64,000 nucleotides of DNA from Eremophila alpestris peregrina (GCA_009792885.1 WMCF01000029.1:2745324-2809323), one strand, 5' to 3'; numbered from the stretch's first letter, positions 13,166 through 25,795 are shown. The notes: generated by a model not told the origin, from the sequence alone. Program-made: numbers and translations.

Positions 13166-13280
13166 GTTGTGGGATTTTTATTTTTCTGGTATTTGGGGGG
13201 GTGGGGGGATGTTTTGGTGTGGGTTGTTGTTGATGATTTTGTTTGTTTGTTTTTCCTTGGGGATGTTGTTTTGTTTTAAT
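13166..13280 (+). repeat. G/T-rich low-complexity tract with G-runs
   Basis: The plus strand is almost devoid of C for about 110 bases. It contains G7-T-G6 near 13195-13208, GGTGTGGGTTGTTGTTG, three to four GTTT units, and TTGTTTTGTTTT. The long antisense frame opposite it (Lys-, Asn-, Pro- and Gln-rich) is explained by this bias and not by coding. Confidence 0.9.
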
Positions 13281-16200
13281 AAAGGATCTCAAGAGAATAC
13301 TTACAAGAATTGTTTTCATGAAGTGATCAAATGCTCTTTGGAGAAAGGAAAAATAGATTTCCAAGAGCAACACTAAATTGGGGGGAACCACATGACAGAC
13401 CTACAGAAGAGAGGGGAGCACAAGACTCAAATAGCATAAAGCATACAGCATGCCCTTATTTTACAGAGGCTGGGTGGGGTTTCTAACAATAGGTGCTCTC
13501 TCTTGCTATGGATGACAGGAGGCCAATGTGACAATGTAAGTGTTATCAGTGAAAGCAACCCAAACTTTGTCTGGAAGACCTGAAGTCTGCTCTGCTCACC
13601 ACTGGTGCTTGCCCAAGTGGAAGTTAATGACCCTGTGGCACTGGCCAGAAGAGAAGCAAACCCAAAACACAAGGGGATCAGCCCCCTGGCAGGGTGTCAG
13701 CACCCCTGGGCTCAGCACCAGACTGCTGCTCTGGCAGCAGAGCAGTTATTGATGAACACAGTGCTGGCAGCCCCTCTGCCTGCACAACTACAGCACCAGC
13801 AGCAGAATGCTGTGAATACCTGACAGAGGTGTTTTCACACACACCTCACACAGCACCACATCATAAACTATTTCAGGCTGCTTCAGGAAGCTGCTAGCAT
13901 AAACCCATGGAAAAAAAAACCCAAAAGCCATTAAAAAAACCCCACAACCTGAAACAAGCATTTTATCACTGCTCAGTGTTTGAGCTGTCAGCTTTATTCC
14001 CCTGGCAAGTAGGCAGCTCCAGTTCACAACTGAACACCTACTTTATTTATTTAGCTCTGCTGCATTTAACCCTGCATCCTGTCTGCTGGGTGCATCCGGC
14101 TCCACGCAGCAAAGCCTGAGCAGAAGGTGGGGGAGCTACTTTCCACAGGCCAAAAAACAGGAAATTTGATGACATTGTTCAGTGAGCAGACGTCAGCAGA
14201 GAGTGATACAAAAGAGTAAACAACTTCCTAGCAGCAGCAGACAAATGGGCCGGAACTACTGGAATCCTGTGATGTCTGGTGTGTTTTGCATGAAAATTAC
14301 TGATTCAATGAAACAGGGAGAGATCTCTGGCAGAGAGTTGGAGCTGCTCCTTAGAAATCTAGGAACTATACCAGTTTTGTCTGTTTAATATCTGACTCCA
14401 AGTCCTTACCTTTCTGATCCTGAAAACACAGTTTTTGAGAATTCATATTGTTGATATTCTGTGTATTTTGCAAATATTCTCATTATTTTAGAACACACAA
14501 AAAGTTGATTTGAGTAGAAAGGATAAACTTCAGTGAAAGGGTGGAAGGCAGTACCAGCAATGCAAGTCCCACTTCATTATGATCATACTACCATCAGTCA
14601 TGTATACAATGGATATATAGACATATGACCTATAATCTTGTTTAAATGCTTTGATATGAAGGAAGCACTTTGCTGGTGGAACCACACAGTAGGTATGACA
14701 TCTCCCTTTTGGATTTCAGTGTTTGCTTTGTGGAATCTGCTCTCCTATTTCCCAGCTATGGGCAAATGTCAAATGTCATCTGAAAAATTAACCTCTCAGG
14801 TAGGCATACAATGAAGTTTGTTCAAAGCCAGGTTACAGCAGGCAGGAAGGAAATGTAAGGGAGGATATTTTTTGCCCCAACAGAATGCCATTCTGCCCAT
14901 CTCTGTCCAGTCTCTTAACTGCAAGAAGTAGTATTTGACCAGTGACCACAAACATGGAGCTTCACTAATGAATTCCAGTCAACTGTGTGGAGAAAGATGG
15001 TAACCCCTGGAAAAACTCTCCTGCCTACACATCTACAGGTAAAGAGATCACCAAGGCAAGTAATTATCCCTTCCAAAGGGATGTAGAGATATTAAGTCCT
15101 ATTCTGAACTAGTTCTTAAACTGTTGATAAACAAGTCAGACCAGGACTTAGCTGGGGCTTTATAGCCTGGAAACATCTGGGGATCTTATGAAAAATACAC
15201 AGGGATATTCCCAGGGGCATGCAATTCAGTAGGTACCAAACCCAGGACTCTCCTCTCATCCAGGCATCCCCTCTAGCCAAAATCTAAGCAAAATTGACTC
15301 CTAAGACAAAAATTAGCAGCTAAATTTAGAGCTGTCCATGAGAATGCCCAACTCTCAGTAACAGAGAGAGAGAACAACAGGAAAGAGCCAGATGCTTCTT
15401 GGCTCTCCTTGCCAAACTCTTCTTTCTTTGGAGACAGAAAATGTACTACATAATCGTGGGAGGAAGACACACCAATAACCATGTCAACACTGCAGTCAAA
15501 GGACAAGGCAAACACACTGGGCCCAATCTATCTGCAATATAACCAGGGATGTGAGCAAACTTTGTTCTTCCTAAATCCTGGCAAGTAGCTACAGGCTAAC
15601 AAACAGCTAGGCAAAAATAAATAAACACATGCACCCAAAGAGCAACAGATGCCAATGAAACCCAGCAGGTCTATAAACGAAAGAAATCTGCTCTTCACTC
15701 ATCACTCTACCTACATCAGAATCTTCCTGGCTTCAACTAATTTGTTCTTTCAGCAGAGCATGAGTTTGCACCAGCTCTGTCATTCTTCCCTGACTCCTCA
15801 GTTTGAATGTAAGAATTAAGAGCTTAGAAAACAAACTCTCCTCAGATGATAATAATTCCCAATCCTCTTCTATCTTTGCTTACATGGTGAAATTAGAAGT
15901 GTATACATCACTGGCAAAAGCTTCCAAGAATAAGCAAATCAACCTGGAGGAACTCCAAAGTGTTTATCAGAGAATGATATTCACCTGGGTGTGCCAACAA
16001 TGTCAAGAAGTCAATCGTGTCAGAAGACAGGTTTTCTGTGAACCCCACATGGCTTCAGGATGAAGTCATTATTTTGCTACAACCCCCTTTCCAACGTTTC
16101 ACTGCACTAAGGTTTATGGCTAGGGACAAAGACCTTGCTCTGACCTGCAGGGACACTGATGATGGTGCTGTGACATGACCCGAGTGGAGAGACAAGACTG

Positions 16201-17733
16201 TACAAGCCTGTCACCCACATGGCCCATTTATTTAGGGCCTCCCATTGTTAGGTTCTGATTTATATCAACAGAGGTGACCAAAGGCAGACAGCATGTGGTT
16301 TGAAATAGAAATGAAACCATGCAGTCCCATTGTGTGCAAGCACAGCATAGGAAGGGTGGGTGGCTGTAGTGAGCACTCTGCAGACAGGGTTGGTTACTAA
16401 CTCTTCTCAATAGGATCTGGCAGAAAGGAGAGCAATTTCTGCAGAAATTCCCTTCCCCTTTCAATGGTCTGAGGCCCCAGACTAGCAGGTATGTCACAAA
16501 ACACAAAATGTTTCCCACTTATCTCTACAATGCCATACTGCTAAGATTGATTCAGCAGCCAGGCCACTGTTTCCTGCTTGTTCCTGTGCCTGGGATCTGT
16601 CATTATCCCCCAAGTTCAATTACATTTCTACATAGGACTTTATTTCATGGGGGTGTATTTTGAAATTTTACTTCTTCACTGTAATGTAAAAACACCTTTT
16701 AATAAGATTAAAGATTAGTAATAGAAACCCAGCTTAGGTTTAGAGGGGAGTGAACCTGAAGACTACTAATTATGGCATTTCCCCAATTTCCCCTAATTCA
16801 GGTCACTTTACATTAAATTAGCAAATGAACTAAACTGAAATAATGTAAAAAGAGTTCTTGTGAGGAGAAACAAGAGCTCCAAGAGTTTGATGCACCTACC
16901 ATGTGCCCATCCACAAAGAATGTGTTTCTTACAGGATGACTGCACAGTGGTAAGCTTTGTTTCTGTAGAGATTTTGACATATGGATGAAGTTAGACTTAA
17001 ATTAGAATATCCCTCTTTGAATTGAGAAATGATCTTTCTGTGCAAATGAATAGTGTATTCAGTGTGAATAAAGCTTCTGCTATTGCACAGTTCATCTTAT
17101 CTACTGATGTAATTTCCTCCTAGCTGCTTCTGTAATATTAATAATCACCATACAGCCAAAGAGGTCATACACTAGGAATGTATACTTAAAAATTCTTCAA
17201 CATTGCAGAGGAGTTGGAACAAAAAAATCTATGTTTCTGGCTACATGAATGACTTGCAAGAACATGACGTTATGCCTTTTAAAGGTGGGGATATAGAAAC
17301 CTGTCTGCTCAGGGGAAAAAGACTCCGGACTGCAAGAAAAACACACAAATTGAACTTAGGAAGGAAAATTATGAATGCACAGTGAACCTAAGCTTCCTAA
17401 AAAAGGGCCATAAACGAAGTAATCATGCTGATATAGGTAACAGATCACACACGAAACCATCATTATTTGATTTATGGATTCAGGACATTTCTTATTTGAT
17501 CCTTGGTAAGGTAATTCTTGTTCTTAAACTGATTTCCAGCAGTGACTCTCTCCCTGAACACAACAGAAGCAGCATTCTGAACACAGTTATTTTCAGGACT
17601 CAATTCCTTGATGCACAGACCCTCCAAGGATCCCCACTTACATACCCAGCTAAAGAGCAGAAAAAGGAAAACATGCAGGTGCAGAAAAACTGATGTTTTT
17701 AATGCACACTGGTACCTTTTAAGGTAAAAAGCT
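13281..17733. other. Noncoding stretch, no recognisable gene
   Basis: No coding segment or repeat family recognised. Segments around 13540-13900 are GC-richer and open in several frames. A 60-base open segment ending in 'ctacag' before 'gtaaag' at about 15040 has a weak acceptor and was not called. From 16620 to 17200 the sequence is AT-rich with runs such as 'taataagattaaagattagtaatag'. Confidence 0.6.
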
Positions 17734-17804
17734 GGAGGGTGGGGTTCTTTTTGTTTGGTTGGTTTTGGGTTTTGGTTTGGTTTGGTTGGTTGGGGGTTTT
17801 TTTT
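17734..17804 (+). repeat. Degenerate (GGTTT)n G/T-rich tract
   Basis: About 70 bases made almost only of G and T on the plus strand, with units GGTTT, GGTTTT and GGTT and G-runs of three to five (GGAGGGTGGGG, TTGGGTTTTGG, TTGGGGG). Several G-runs in one strand could form a G-quadruplex. The unit resembles, but is not, the vertebrate telomere unit TTAGGG. Confidence 0.9.
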
Positions 17805-19873
17805 GCCATGATTCCTCTGGTTGGTGAGACTGTGGCTAGTCCCTGGTGTTAGGAAGTTCAGTTCTGTGTACATGAATGGGAGCAAAAGAGGAGAATTAAC
17901 TTCTACCAGGTCACAGTCACACAGTTAAGATGCCAGAAATAAACAACTGGAAATTCCCATCACCTCTTTAACTCATGGAGGAATGCAGGAGCCTGTGTTG
18001 CAGATCCAAAGGAGCTTAGGAGACAGGAGAGCTCAAAGAACTGGCTACCTGCTGGTAGTGGAGTGGGATTTGGGAGGGTCTGTCCCTTGAGCTTCAGCAG
18101 GATACCCACACTTACACACCAAGGGAAATCAGTGTGTGTGGAACATGAAGTTAATGTTTAAAAAAGAGAACTGAGATGCTCTTCAACATCTTTGATTTAT
18201 AAAAGCCCTTCATGTCACTATATATAATTTTGAATGAAGCATTTCTTCTCCTTGAAAACAATGAAGATTACTTTCCAGTAAAAAGCAGTCATTTCTACAT
18301 GGAAAATTTAAAAACTATATCAAATTAATAAAAAATGTAAATTAAAGGAGACAAGGTCTAGGGCATTTGGAGTGAAGAGACATTTAGAGTCAAATAATTA
18401 ACTCCCAAGAAATAGCCTCAGAACACAGTAACAGGAAGCTTTCAAGATGGGCTGATGAAAAAAAAAAAAAAGAGTGTGATCTGGTAAAAATAGCAATGAT
18501 TCCTTAGAATATTACAGAAGAATCACTATCTCACAAATATGTTCTTTTTATTCTTTTACTTTGGGTGAATATAGGTCTATGGCAGACACTGTGCTCTTTT
18601 ATGTACTGGAGATCATTCTTTTATGTAACTTGAAGCATACTGTTCTGAAAAGTTTATTACTCCCTCCTCAGATTTGAAGGTTGCTTAGTTCATAGAGGTA
18701 AAGGACTTGTTATTTTAAGTCAAAGCATTTTAAAACATTTTAGAAGCCACAAAGGAAGGTTGTAAACCCTGTTATGGTAGCTGTATAAGCTACAACTGCT
18801 AAGCAATATTCCAAAATAGTTTGAGCAGAACTAGTGGGAGGGACTGCAGAGGGATGCAGGCACACACAGCTGGACACAGAAGGTGTTTCTGACAATCCTA
18901 ACCCAGGAAATGCCCAGGGACAGCACAGGCACTGACTTCCATGGAGTTTATTTTGTTCAAAGCCAAGGCTCTGCATGTCCAGCACACAAATGTATCTCTC
19001 TACAATCAAGAGAACTGAAACTTGTGCTTAAGTCCTTGCTGAAAGACAGCTTGCTGCTTTACACTAGCAAGTTTGTAACATTCATTTTCAATCAGACAAC
19101 CTAGACATTGTAGGAATTACATCTTACTCTTAGGATTGCACTTGGACTGATCTTGTCAGTCCCCAAAGAGAGAATTGCACTGTTTATTACAAGAGCTGGG
19201 ATTAACTATGTACTCTAGTAAAGACACTAGAAATCCTAGCAGGATGTAACTGTATAATTACACTTCTCACAGATATCTCAGAACAAAATACAAATCTCAG
19301 TTAGTGCTTTCTGATACCCCCAGAGCATACAAACACATAAATGAAGTTTTTGTAGATTTATAAACAGATAGAGAAGAGTTTATTGGAAAACAACAGACTA
19401 GCCCCACTTACCATGCTTAAGCTCGATGAGGTTCTGGCAAACAAGGAGATATAAAGGAAATAGTTGCATAATGCCTAATGACTGCTTAAAATGGAAAAAG
19501 TGTTTCTTTTATCTTGGCTTGTTTTAAGGGGATGGTCAGAGAGTACAACACTGTTTCAATATGGAATCATGCCTGTGATCAACTGAAGCTTTTAAAAGCT
19601 GTGTGCATTTACTGTACAGCACCAGGTTATCTTTGAACCATGTTGAAAAGAGAGCAATTTCTATCTTCTAGGAAGCTGTGGTTTTAACTTAATAGCTCAA
19701 AAGCAATACATTTATTTTCCTGCAACTAAGCCAAGAAGGATGGAGTATTCTCAAGAGACTAGGAAATAAATCCATCCATACATTTATGTCTATAAACCTA
19801 TTTGATCTGTATTCCATTTGTTTGTTCTCTGACTCTCTATACATTAAAACACTATTGCAAATTACCAGGAAAG
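17805..19873. other. Noncoding stretch with one antisense microexon-like segment
   Basis: This holds an A14 run at 18458-18471 and AT-rich sequence at 18190-18360. On the minus strand a 22-nt segment (19412-19433) sits between a pyrimidine-rich acceptor and the donor 'gtaagtgggg'; see findings. No other gene-like signal or repeat family is seen. Confidence 0.55.
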
Positions 19874-19923
19874 TGGCATTATTGTATACTTCCAAAGCCA
19901 AACTGGCATTATTGTATACTTCC
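19874..19923 (+). repeat. 20-bp direct repeat, 30-bp period
   Basis: The word tggcattattgtatacttcc occurs exactly at 19874-19893 and again at 19904-19923, separated by the 10 bases 'aaagccaaac'. Two perfect copies imply a recent local duplication. Confidence 0.95.
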
Positions 19924-20340
19924 CACTTTCATATTTCCCAGTTTCTGGAAGGTGCTGTCATTGGAGCACCAAGAAGGCCAATGAACAAAGTCCTTTTTTC
20001 TCCAAGGAGAATCTTTGTGGAGAACACTCCTTGGTATTGGCCCAGAATAAGAGCAACTAATTCTGTCTTCATTCCAGCATTTCTGGGCATCTTTTTGGGC
20101 CCCAGTGCTTTGTCACAGGTACCAAAAATCTAAGGCTGTCCTGAAGTTAATGCACCCCTTCCCAACTCAGCAAATTCTCCACCTGGATGCTGTCCCTATG
20201 ACAGATGAAATCCATCCCTTTCCTCTGTTGTTTATCCTCAGACAACAAAGAAATCTCACAAAGGGTCAAAATGTATCATCTCTGTTGCCAGCTAACAATT
20301 CCTTATCGCCATTACTCATTTATTCTGTTTATGTTTTCCT
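19924..20340. other. Noncoding stretch between the direct repeat and the X-box-like site
   Basis: This holds only short open frames, and nothing gene-like or repetitive was recognised. Confidence 0.6.
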
Positions 20341-20354
20341 ATTGCCATGGTAAC
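20341..20354. promoter_or_regulatory. RFX X-box-like site
   Basis: The 14-mer attgccatggtaac differs by one base from a GTTGCCATGGTAAC X-box, the inverted-repeat site bound by RFX transcription factors. The right half GGTAAC is perfect and the left half has A for G at its first position. The flanks (about 20320-20440) are AT-leaning and not repetitive. The match is seen; binding and function are inference. Confidence 0.45.
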
Positions 20355-23300
20355 AACACAGCTACAAAGAGCTTGCATGAAATAAATCAATGAGTCTGCA
20401 GACGTGAAAGCTGCTCAGTTAAACTAATGGTTCATCTCGGGGGGAGAAGGTGAGGCACAAAACCTGCAACACATTATACTGCACAGTTTTTGATCACACT
20501 CTGTTACTGACAAACTGTCTAAAGAAAACTTCTTTTTATTGAAATCAAATAGGGATTGTAATGCAAGGAGGAAGACTTGAATGAGATGGCCATGAGTATT
20601 CATCATTGTTGTTACATATTAATTAAGCATTGATATTACATGCAAACGTCAGAAATTTGGCCTCCAGCCCAATGACCCTGCAGTCTATGAGGTGCAGCCC
20701 TCCATTCTTCCTTAAACCACTGTCCTTTTTTATATGAACAGCCCCACTGCATGAGATGCAGGACTTACTTCCACAATCAAAACTTCACAACAGACAACAC
20801 ATACCAAGAAAAATAATCAATTAATGGTGATCTGCTAAATGCTTTAGGGAAAGCATGGAGAGAGGCTGTTGTATAACAGGCAGGCAGGCAAGTTCTGTTC
20901 TGTTTGTTTAGTTTTTAACCTGTTCTCCCTGGTTTTCCCTTTACTACAAGTCTCAAAACATATTTACTCTTAGTCTTTGTACTTATAATTAAGTGCATTA
21001 CAATGCTGATACACTAACAAAAATGCCCAGAAAGAGAACTTTTAAGATCCACAGACATTTTCATCTGAACACAGGCGTTTTACCTCATTTGAGATGTCCT
21101 GGTGCCTCCCACATGATCTTCCCAACTGGTTCAGAAGGCTGTTTGTCAGTCCTGTGCTATGTGCACTGAGTGGCACCCCAGGAGGATCAGCTGAGGTACA
21201 GCAGGAGCAAGGGGCCTAAGGATCACAGCCTTAGATCAGGAGATCTAAATCAAGTCTCTTTTTGCTGCATTTGCTCCTTGTAACAATCTTTACCACTGCT
21301 GTTGCTACAGGAAAGCCTCAAGTGCCTTTTCAGTTTTGAGGTGCCCTCACTCCTCTGTTTATGTTTCTATCACCAGTATGTCCCTCAGCCCTGGGATGCT
21401 GTTTTGCTGGATCACCAAACACAATAATTACATCTTACAGACCAACTACATGACACAGAGGGGCAGCAGGGACAGGTGGATGTGGTGTAACACAGGGGAA
21501 AAAAGCACTGCCAGGGTGGAAGGCAATGCTTTCCACAGGCTGGAGACAACCACAGTTAACTGGGTCTGGCATGGCTGCTGCTGTCAGCAATACTGGCAAG
21601 CTTTCAGAACAGCAAATAAGCCCAAGCAGGTATCAACTCACCGTAAATAAGTTTAGGCTTGAAATAAGAAGGATTAGAAACCCTCAGAAAGAACAACCTT
21701 CTAACAGAAACAGGGAAAGGCTGAAAAGTAATTAGCTTTGAGACAGTACAGGATGCATTTATGAAAGACATTTAATGCTGTGGCTGCCCATAATAGCAGA
21801 GGACTGACCTTCATGACCCAGGTCATCCTCCTACTCCAATAACTGTGCATGTCCCCAGAACACAAAAAAGGCCAAATGCCTTTGTTCAAAGCCCTTTTCT
21901 TTCTATGTGCTTGTTGTGTGCTTAATCCAGTGAAACAGTGAACAAGTGGTATGAAAAAAGTTTTCAAAGCCAAGAAAATGCATTAAGCAGAAACAAAGTA
22001 AGTCACTATATCAAAACCCCAAATGTGTTCTATTTGAAATTTAACTTTTAAATCTTCCATCCCCAACTCCAAAGCACAAAAACACAAAAGTGATTGGGGA
22101 ACCAAATCTCCTGGTTTTATGGTTGTCATTACACAGGTCATAAAAATTACTGACTCTGGCTCTTTACGCCTTTAATACATTTAACATAATTACAACCATG
22201 CCCTGACTGAAAAGTAATCTCACTAGTCAGCATGTGATTTTAGGGTTTTGAAGAAAAGCAACTGCTCAACAGCACACAGAGCTCACTCATCCCAGAGAGG
22301 AGGAGCAGGCAGCAGCACAGGCATGTGATTGTGAGTGCATCTTACAGCACAGTTTGTGTAGTGCTCTGGCCTGGGCTAAAATCCTTCATTACCACCATTA
22401 CCTCAACAGGTACTGGAAACTACAAGAGAGTTGCTTGAAATGTCAAGAAAAAGGGAAGAAAGATTTTTCAGACAGTTGGGAGGAAAAGTGGTCCCAGAGA
22501 CAGCACTCACAGCATAAAGAAAAGTTGAACTCCCTTCAAGAAGTACATTTATAGCATGCTGTAAGTGATCTATTCATTCCTGCTCCATACAGAATTCCCA
22601 CTTGTACTGCAGGGGGAATACGACTGAGTCAAACATTCAGACAAAACCTGAGAAATCACTTCCAGTTCCAGGTGCCTTCCATTTTGAAAACCTCAAGTGA
22701 AACTCCTACAGCTGATACTTAAAAGGGCTGCAAATTCACTGCTTATTTTTTTACCTGCCCAGGCAGTGTGATTCTCAGTTTGGCAGCTCCACACACAGTA
22801 AGTCTGTTAGATCTGCTCTGGCAAAGTAAAGCAAAATTCAGAGACCTCAAGTTCCCTTTCCACAGCTGAGGCTGCCTTACTTTACATCTGTTCAACTCAG
22901 CTAACTCTTCTTAAAATTACAATGACTACAGACAAAATTTATCTTAATTACCTTAAAAAACCCAAAGAATTTTGCATCAATCCTCAGAATGAGAAGGTTT
23001 ATTTGTTTCTGTTTACAAGTTCTGTAAAGCCCAGTTCAAAGTCAGCTCCAAATTCATTGAAAGGTACCCAAATGACATTTCAAAACTAAAGCACAGACAG
23101 CCCTCGGTGCAATCAGCATGTTCAGTGAGAATGGCATAACTCAGCATCTATATGGAGTATTTCTAGCTTAAAAAAATCCAAACAAAACCAAAAACCAAAA
23201 CCCATTAATCTTTAAGACCCTCTTCAAAATCACATCATCCACCCTTGCAGTTAATGCCACATGAAAGTCTTCTCTAATTTCCTCTTAACATTTTGTTCAA

Positions 23301-23474
23301 ACTGCCTAACTGCAGGTTTAAAAGCTCTTCCATCAACACTTAGTTTTGAAAATTGTAGTAATTTATTCTCACCTGAGATCATATATAGTAATCTGCTTTC
23401 TACCTCTTTGTTACAGTGTCCCACTGTGAATGCATCAGCTGCATGAGTTATTGCTGCTCTCCATCCCATTTCAG
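20355..23474. other. Noncoding stretch, no recognisable gene
   Basis: A (CAGG)3 run lies at 20877-20888. Open frames here (for example 21336-21650) lack paired splice signals. An acceptor-like 'ctttctacctctttgttacag' ends at about 23417, but all following frames close or lack a donor. No repeat family is recognised. Confidence 0.6.
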
Positions 23475-23594
23475 GCATTTGCAATTTTATCAGCTTTTGA
23501 AGAAGTTGGGCTGGGCCTCAGCAGTGAAGCAGGAAAGAAACTGACTTTCAAGGACTTCCAGTGTGAAAACCTCAGCAGCTTTTTGTTCACAGAG
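23475..23594 (+). other. Weak exon candidate (40 codons, no good donor)
   Basis: A good acceptor (ctctccatcccatttcag) ends at 23474. From 23475 the plus frame is open and begins AFAILSAFEEVGLGLSSEAG. It has a balanced composition with six acidic residues in 40, more protein-like than the other candidates. The only boundary that would fit on the right is 'gag|gtcctt' at 23594, a poor donor; the frame stays open to a TAA at about 23751. In phase it would fit in front of the candidate at 28744. A stretch of an opposite-strand frame is also open here, which weakens the case. The product is unknown. Confidence 0.12.
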
Positions 23595-24260
23595 GTCCTT
23601 TCAAGGATGTGGATATTTAAGGTCTTCAAAAGACGTGGTTACAAAACTTCTCTGTTCACTTTTAGGTTCTTGTGGGGTTTTTTTCTCACATGGTTCGGTA
23701 TTTGGACCACAAAGCAGATTAGACTATTTCGCAAAAATATTCATCTGTACTAAGCCTTTTTTAAAGTATATTGATATTATCATATTGACTTTATCAAACA
23801 CCACATCAAAGGCTTACATTTGCTCATAGCACGAAACTACCTATGTCTCATTTTACTGTGGAACAAAGATGCCAGTACCATAAGCAGTAGAAAAATTCCC
23901 CTTCACTTGTCAGTCAAGATTAAAGGGGGATCCCCATGGCATTTGCATCACTTAGGCCATGGCCAATCAAGAATGGAGATTTTCTGTTCCTCATCCTCCT
24001 TTTCTGGATGCTTCAAGACTGAAAGCAGAGGAGGCCCAAGGAGCAGCATTCATCACCCTGGGACATTTCATCTGCCACAATGTCCCAGGGGGCCACTTCC
24101 AGACCCGCAGCTGAGCAGCACTGGACCCCACTCCACTAAACCTCAGCACCTTCTTCCCACCCTTCTCCTGCACAGATGGGAACTCCTTCCCTCAGCTCTT
24201 TAATCCACCTCAGCATTTCCTGGTTACTCATCCTTTTGTTCTTTGACAAACGATGGCCTA

Positions 24261-24278
24261 CCGGCTCCGGTAACCGGG
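24261..24278. promoter_or_regulatory. Compact CCGG cluster
   Basis: Three CCGG tetramers occur in 17 bases (ccggctccggtaaccggg) inside a CpG-poor neighbourhood. 'ccggtaaccgg' is a near palindrome resembling the AACCGG half-sites bound by Grainyhead/CP2 factors. The cluster is seen; factor binding is inference. Confidence 0.25.
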
Positions 24279-25609
24279 TCATCACTTCCCATCTGGCAGC
24301 AGAGCAAAGCAGCTTTCCAGCCCGAGCACAGGTACTGCTCTGGTCTGCTGACTGCCCTGAAAACCAGCCTGCCTGGCCAGCCTCAGCCCCTACTGCACCA
24401 AAGAAATATTTCTTCCTATTTCTTCATCCACATGGCACATCCCTTCAGCAGATAAAACAGGTTTTCCAGTTAAAGGCTGAAAACTAAATTAGAGAAGAAC
24501 ATAAAAATTCACACATACCAAGTTAATGATCTTTGGCAAAGTATTGCTTGAACACCATGATGGGGTTTTACAAGATTATTGTTATTGTTTGGCAAAGCTT
24601 TTAACTGACTGTTACATTACTTTTAATGAGTGGTAATTAAGGGGGAGTTTGTTACTGAATTTTAATTTGAAAGACATTTTTCTTAACACATTGGTCTATT
24701 TAATTGGCACACAGCAGTCCGTGTGAATGCATGCACACAGCAATGAACACCTTTCCCACCAGCAACTGCAGTCATCCTAGTGCATATGGCCATAAATTTC
24801 CAGAGGGAAAAAAAAAAAGGAGACAAACAGAACAGGAAGGAGACAGTCACAAGACACAGGGCCCAGCTCTGAGACTAGGCAGTGAGATCCATAGCTTAGT
24901 GAGGCCTGCCAAGAACAGGAAAGCAATAAGTAATGAATCACAAACAGCTGGGGGTAGGGGGAGTTTTGGCCTGGTTCCTTTCTAACCCGGCCACAACCAA
25001 AGCAAAGTCCACATTGCCAGGCCAAGGGAACAACAGGAGGAGTCTGACACTGCTTTGAGGCAAGAGCTCAAATGTCCATGGACCTTGGAATGACTTGCAA
25101 AATCCTTTAGTGCTGCAAACCATATTTACCATGCTGAGAAACGTGGTCTTTGAACCCATTCTCACCTTGTCCTACCACAACCAGTGGTGCCTCAGTGTGA
25201 AACAGTGCCTCTGCCAGCACGGATCTCCCTTCCCTCCCTCTGCCTGTACTGTGTCAGCCCAGCTTGAACTGATCTCACTGGGAAACAAGACACAAACCTA
25301 AACTTCCCTTGAAGGAGATGATTTTTTGTCTTCCTAAGGAGACCTGAGTATGAAACAGAAGGCACTGATGAAGGATCAGTCCTTTCAGAATGCAGCAGGA
25401 GCAGGCAGACCTGGAGGGCTGTTCTCCCCACTCCTGCAGACCTTGCCTTCCACAAGGTAGGTGAGGGTCAGGCTCTGCTGTAGAACAGGGAACAGCTGGG
25501 CACTGTGCCCTGGGACAGAACAGCTCATGGGGAGGTGGAGATGCTTCAGGAGGGCTGGCTCAGCAGGGTCAGGGCAAGCTGAGGAAGCAAGCACTCCTCC
25601 TGTTCACTG

Positions 25610-25795
25610 TTTGCTATACTTTTGTTTCCCTTTTTCCTTGTTGTCCACCTTTTCTCTCCTCCCTACCACATGTTTCAGTGGTTTCTCCTCTTTCTCTTTT
25701 CCCTGCCTCACTCTCACTGACTTATCTTCCCCTCTCAATCCTATTTATTTGATCCCCTTTTTAAGCCTCCACTTCTCTTGTTTCCATTAACTAGA
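25610..25795 (+). repeat. Pyrimidine-rich low-complexity tract
   Basis: About 185 bases with strong C+T bias on the plus strand, made of words such as 'cttttctctcctccctacc' and 'tctcctctttctcttttcc'. Two similar tracts on the same strand lie at about 34990-35165 and 45600-45765. Confidence 0.7.
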
